DNA from: Chromobacteriaceae bacterium
GTDB lineage: Bacteria; Pseudomonadota; Gammaproteobacteria; Burkholderiales; Aquaspirillaceae
Assembly: GCA_030151505.1 (NCBI GenBank)
Contig: JASLDQ010000119.1
Span: forward strand, 1-8,512
Length of the DNA: 8,512 bases
Direction: 5' to 3'
Below, in pieces: positions 7,339 to 8,512 of this stretch (within the stretch, counting starts at the first letter, position 1; each line of letters begins with the position of its first letter). The notes under the pieces were generated by a model. It saw nothing but the letters and a program-made list of their open reading frames with translations, ran no database searches and was not told the origin of the DNA. A program made the position numbers and the translations under genes.

Positions 7339-7818
7339 ATGCCCTCTCCCCTCACCCATTTCAACGAACAGGGCCAGGCCCACATGGTCGACGTCGGCGC
7401 CAAGGCCGACAGCGCCCGCCGCGCCGTGGCCACCGGCCGCATCGCCATGCAGCCGGCCACCTTCGAGCTGGTCCGCCAGGGCAGCCACAAGAAGGGCGAC
7501 GTGCTCGGCATCGCCCGCGTCGCCGCCATCATGGCGTCCAAGCAGACCCCCAACCTGATCCCGCTGTGCCACCCGATCGCCCTGACCCGAGTCAACGTCG
7601 AATTCGACCTCGACGATGCGGCCCACGCCATCGCTTGCACCGTCACCGCCGAGACCGTCGGCAAGACCGGCGTGGAAATGGAAGCACTGACCGCCGTAAA
7701 CGTCGCGCTGCTCACCATCTACGACATGTGCAAGGCGGTCGACCGCGGCATGGTGATGTCGGACATCCGCCTGCTGGAAAAGGCGGGCGGCAAGTCGGGG
7801 CACTGGATCGCCGGCTGA
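7339..7818 (+). CDS. moaC: Cyclic pyranopterin monophosphate synthase MoaC
   Basis: MoaC converts the MoaA product 3',8-cyclo-7,8-dihydro-GTP to cyclic pyranopterin monophosphate in molybdenum cofactor synthesis. It is a soluble cytoplasmic hexamer. The 159 residues (161 in E. coli) carry HMVDVGAK at 15-22, Lys51 in SHKKGD, the active-site LIPLCHP at 73-79, [14 protein letters not shown] at 107-120, and YDMCKAVDR at 128-136 with the catalytic Asp129 and Lys132. The end KAGGKSGHW is typical. The frame is open for some distance upstream, inside lpxC, but [20 protein letters not shown] is the expected N-terminus and has a Shine-Dalgarno. No other moa gene is in the window. The gene follows the small membrane-protein gene by eight bases, so it is probably read from the dcw operon or a nearby promoter. 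Confidence 0.97.
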   Translation: MPSPLTHFNEQGQAHMVDVGAKADSARRAVATGRIAMQPATFELVRQGSHKKGDVLGIARVAAIMASKQTPNLIPLCHPIALTRVNVEFDLDDAAHAIACTVTAETVGKTGVEMEALTAVNVALLTIYDMCKAVDRGMVMSDIRLLEKAGGKSGHWIAG

Positions 7819-7829
7819 GCAACCACCTG

Positions 7830-7853
7830 CCCCGGTGCCCTCACGGCGCGGGG
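7830..7853 (+). terminator. Weak GC-rich hairpin after moaC
   Basis: CCCC and GTGCC (with one bulged G) can pair with GGCGC and GGGG around the loop CTCAC. It begins 12 bases after the moaC stop. No T-run follows (GACTTGCTGT), so it would be a poor intrinsic terminator. It may instead protect the 3' end of the message or be chance pairing. Confidence 0.35.
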
Positions 7854-7947
7854 GACTTGCTGTGAATTACATCGCGGACCGGACAATCGCGCGATGCACA
7901 GGGGTTTTTCGCAACCGGTCCCGTCCGCCCGCACGGCTCTCTCGAAC

Positions 7948-8005
7948 GCAAGACGGATCTGCCCGACTTGGTCAGCCGTAACCCTTGGCGATGTTGCCGT
8001 CTTGC
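7948..8005. repeat. Nine-base perfect inverted repeat in the intergenic gap
   Basis: GCAAGACGG at 7948-7956 is the exact reverse complement of CCGTCTTGC at 7997-8005, with 40 bases between the arms. The flanking bases do not extend the pairing. It could fold in a transcript or bind a protein, but nine bases at this spacing could also occur by chance. Confidence 0.4.
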
Positions 8006-8151
8006 AAACCGATGCGGCGTGGTTTTCATCGTTGGCATTCACAGCTGTGCCGGCCATGGACCGGATCCAGGACCAGCCGCATCGCAATCACTCGGCCGGC
8101 CCCGACGCGGCCGCAAAATAGCCGCCCGCCACCGGCACAGGCCGATACGAA

Positions 8152-8183
8152 AAAGCCCGACCGGGTTACCCCGGTCGGGCTTT
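8152..8183 (-). terminator. Strong Rho-independent terminator, probably bidirectional
   Basis: A perfect 14-base-pair stem (AAAGCCCGACCGGG at 8152-8165 with CCCGGTCGGGCTTT at 8170-8183) closes the loop TTAC. On the minus strand it lies 50 bases beyond the stop of the cysA-type gene and ends in a run of five T (A-run 8150-8154 on the plus strand), which is ideal for ending that transcript. On the plus strand the TTTCTC tail is weaker but could end moaC read-through. Confidence 0.92.
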
Positions 8184-8233
8184 CTCAATGGCATCTCAGG
8201 ACAAAAACCCCCGTCACCGCGGCAGGGCGACGC

Positions 8234-8512
8234 TCAGATCCCCGCGCCCTCGTCGACGAAGACCGCCACCTTCTTCGGCCGCACGAACACGCGGTCACCC
8301 AGCATCAGACCCAGGCTGCGGTACTGTTCGCGGGTCAGCGCGGCGTCGATCACTTCGTCGCTGCCATCCTTCTGCACTTCCACCCGTACCACTGGCCCGA
8401 CCGCATGGATGTGTTCGATGGTGCCGGCTGCCAGCGCTGCGCCCTCGTCGCGCGACAGCTCCAGATCGTGCGGCCGGATGAACACGCGGGCCGCATCGCC
8501 GGTGGCGTCCTG
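8234..8512 (-). CDS. cysA: Sulfate/thiosulfate ABC importer ATP-binding protein CysA, C-terminal part
   Basis: CysA is the ATPase that powers sulfate and thiosulfate uptake with CysT, CysW and a periplasmic binding protein. Only the last 92 residues are in the window, and the gene runs off the right edge. The part seen is the regulatory TOBE-like C-terminal domain of the family: VFIRPHDLEL, then EHIHAVGPVVRVEVQKDG, then LTREQYRSLGLMLGDRVFVR and KKVAVFVDEGAGI before the stop (minus-strand TGA at 8234-8236). The Walker motifs lie outside, so the call depends on this domain. RPHDLEL and the REQYRSLGL segment are CysA-like, but another importer ATPase of the same subfamily is possible. The gene converges on moaC and has its own strong terminator 50 bases downstream. 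Confidence 0.82.
   Translation of the reverse strand, partial: QDATGDAARVFIRPHDLELSRDEGAALAAGTIEHIHAVGPVVRVEVQKDGSDEVIDAALTREQYRSLGLMLGDRVFVRPKKVAVFVDEGAGI

Larger units (their letters stand above)
7819..8233. other. 415-base gene-poor gap between convergent moaC and cysA
   Basis: I find no supported gene here. ORFs on both strands exist, the longest on the plus strand being 7894-8121, but none has a family signature, a ribosome binding site or the GC-rich third positions of the neighbours. Within the gap are a weak hairpin just after moaC, a nine-base inverted repeat at 7948-8005 and a strong terminator hairpin at 8152-8183. A decayed gene or a small RNA ending at that terminator cannot be excluded. 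I saw only weak promoter-like pairs. Confidence 0.6.

Noticed and set aside
7857..7887. TTGCTG and GACAAT as a promoter for a small RNA
   Set aside because: Only three of six bases match at -35, and the spacing is 19 bases. This is too weak to claim.
7719..8087. 122-residue minus-strand ORF overlapping the end of moaC
   Set aside because: It overlaps moaC antisense for about 100 bases and shows no protein signature or start signal.
7894..8121. 75-residue plus-strand ORF in the moaC-cysA gap
   Set aside because: It has no ribosome binding site, mixed third-position composition unlike the neighbours, and no recognisable motif. I treat it as chance.
1..8512. Mobile element, CRISPR, phage, tRNA or rRNA content
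   Set aside because: I saw no transposase or integrase motif, no spaced direct repeats and no cloverleaf or rRNA-like stretch. The only long repeat is the foldback at the left edge.

Overview
This window is the 3' half of a division and cell wall (dcw) gene cluster from a high-GC Gram-negative bacterium. The gene order, the MurG, FtsA and LpxC sequences and the GC-rich third codon positions suggest a betaproteobacterium. Rhodocyclales or a close relative is my best guess, from memory of family sequences and not from a search. The envelope genes are core genes and look intact. I see no phage, insertion sequence, CRISPR array, RNA gene or defence system, and no convincing new multi-gene system.

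Layout. Positions 1-244 form an almost perfect foldback palindrome of murG 3'-terminal sequence with essentially no loop. The plus-strand arm runs into the true murG 3' end (stop at 359-361). The other arm encodes the same stretch on the minus strand. An assembly or amplification artefact at a contig edge is the likeliest cause. Next, all on the plus strand, come a possible 49-residue ORF that exactly fills the murG-murC gap, murC, ddl (ddlB type), ftsQ, ftsA, ftsZ and lpxC. An unrecognised 58-residue two-helix membrane protein and moaC follow with almost no spacing. A gene-poor stretch of 415 bases (7819-8233) then separates moaC from a convergent minus-strand gene, the C-terminal part of a sulfate-importer ATPase (CysA type). 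A strong hairpin terminator at 8152-8183 lies between them.

How the genes work together. MurG makes lipid II. MurC adds L-alanine to UDP-MurNAc, and Ddl makes the D-Ala-D-Ala dipeptide for the same precursor. FtsZ builds the division ring, FtsA tethers it to the membrane, and FtsQ recruits the later divisome. LpxC commits carbon to lipid A. Peptidoglycan precursor supply, division and outer-membrane synthesis therefore sit in one co-directional block with short overlaps (murC to ddl to ftsQ). Longer leaders before ftsZ (104 nt) and lpxC (103 nt) could carry extra regulation. MoaC (molybdenum cofactor) and CysA (sulfate import) are metabolically unrelated to the cluster and mark its downstream border.
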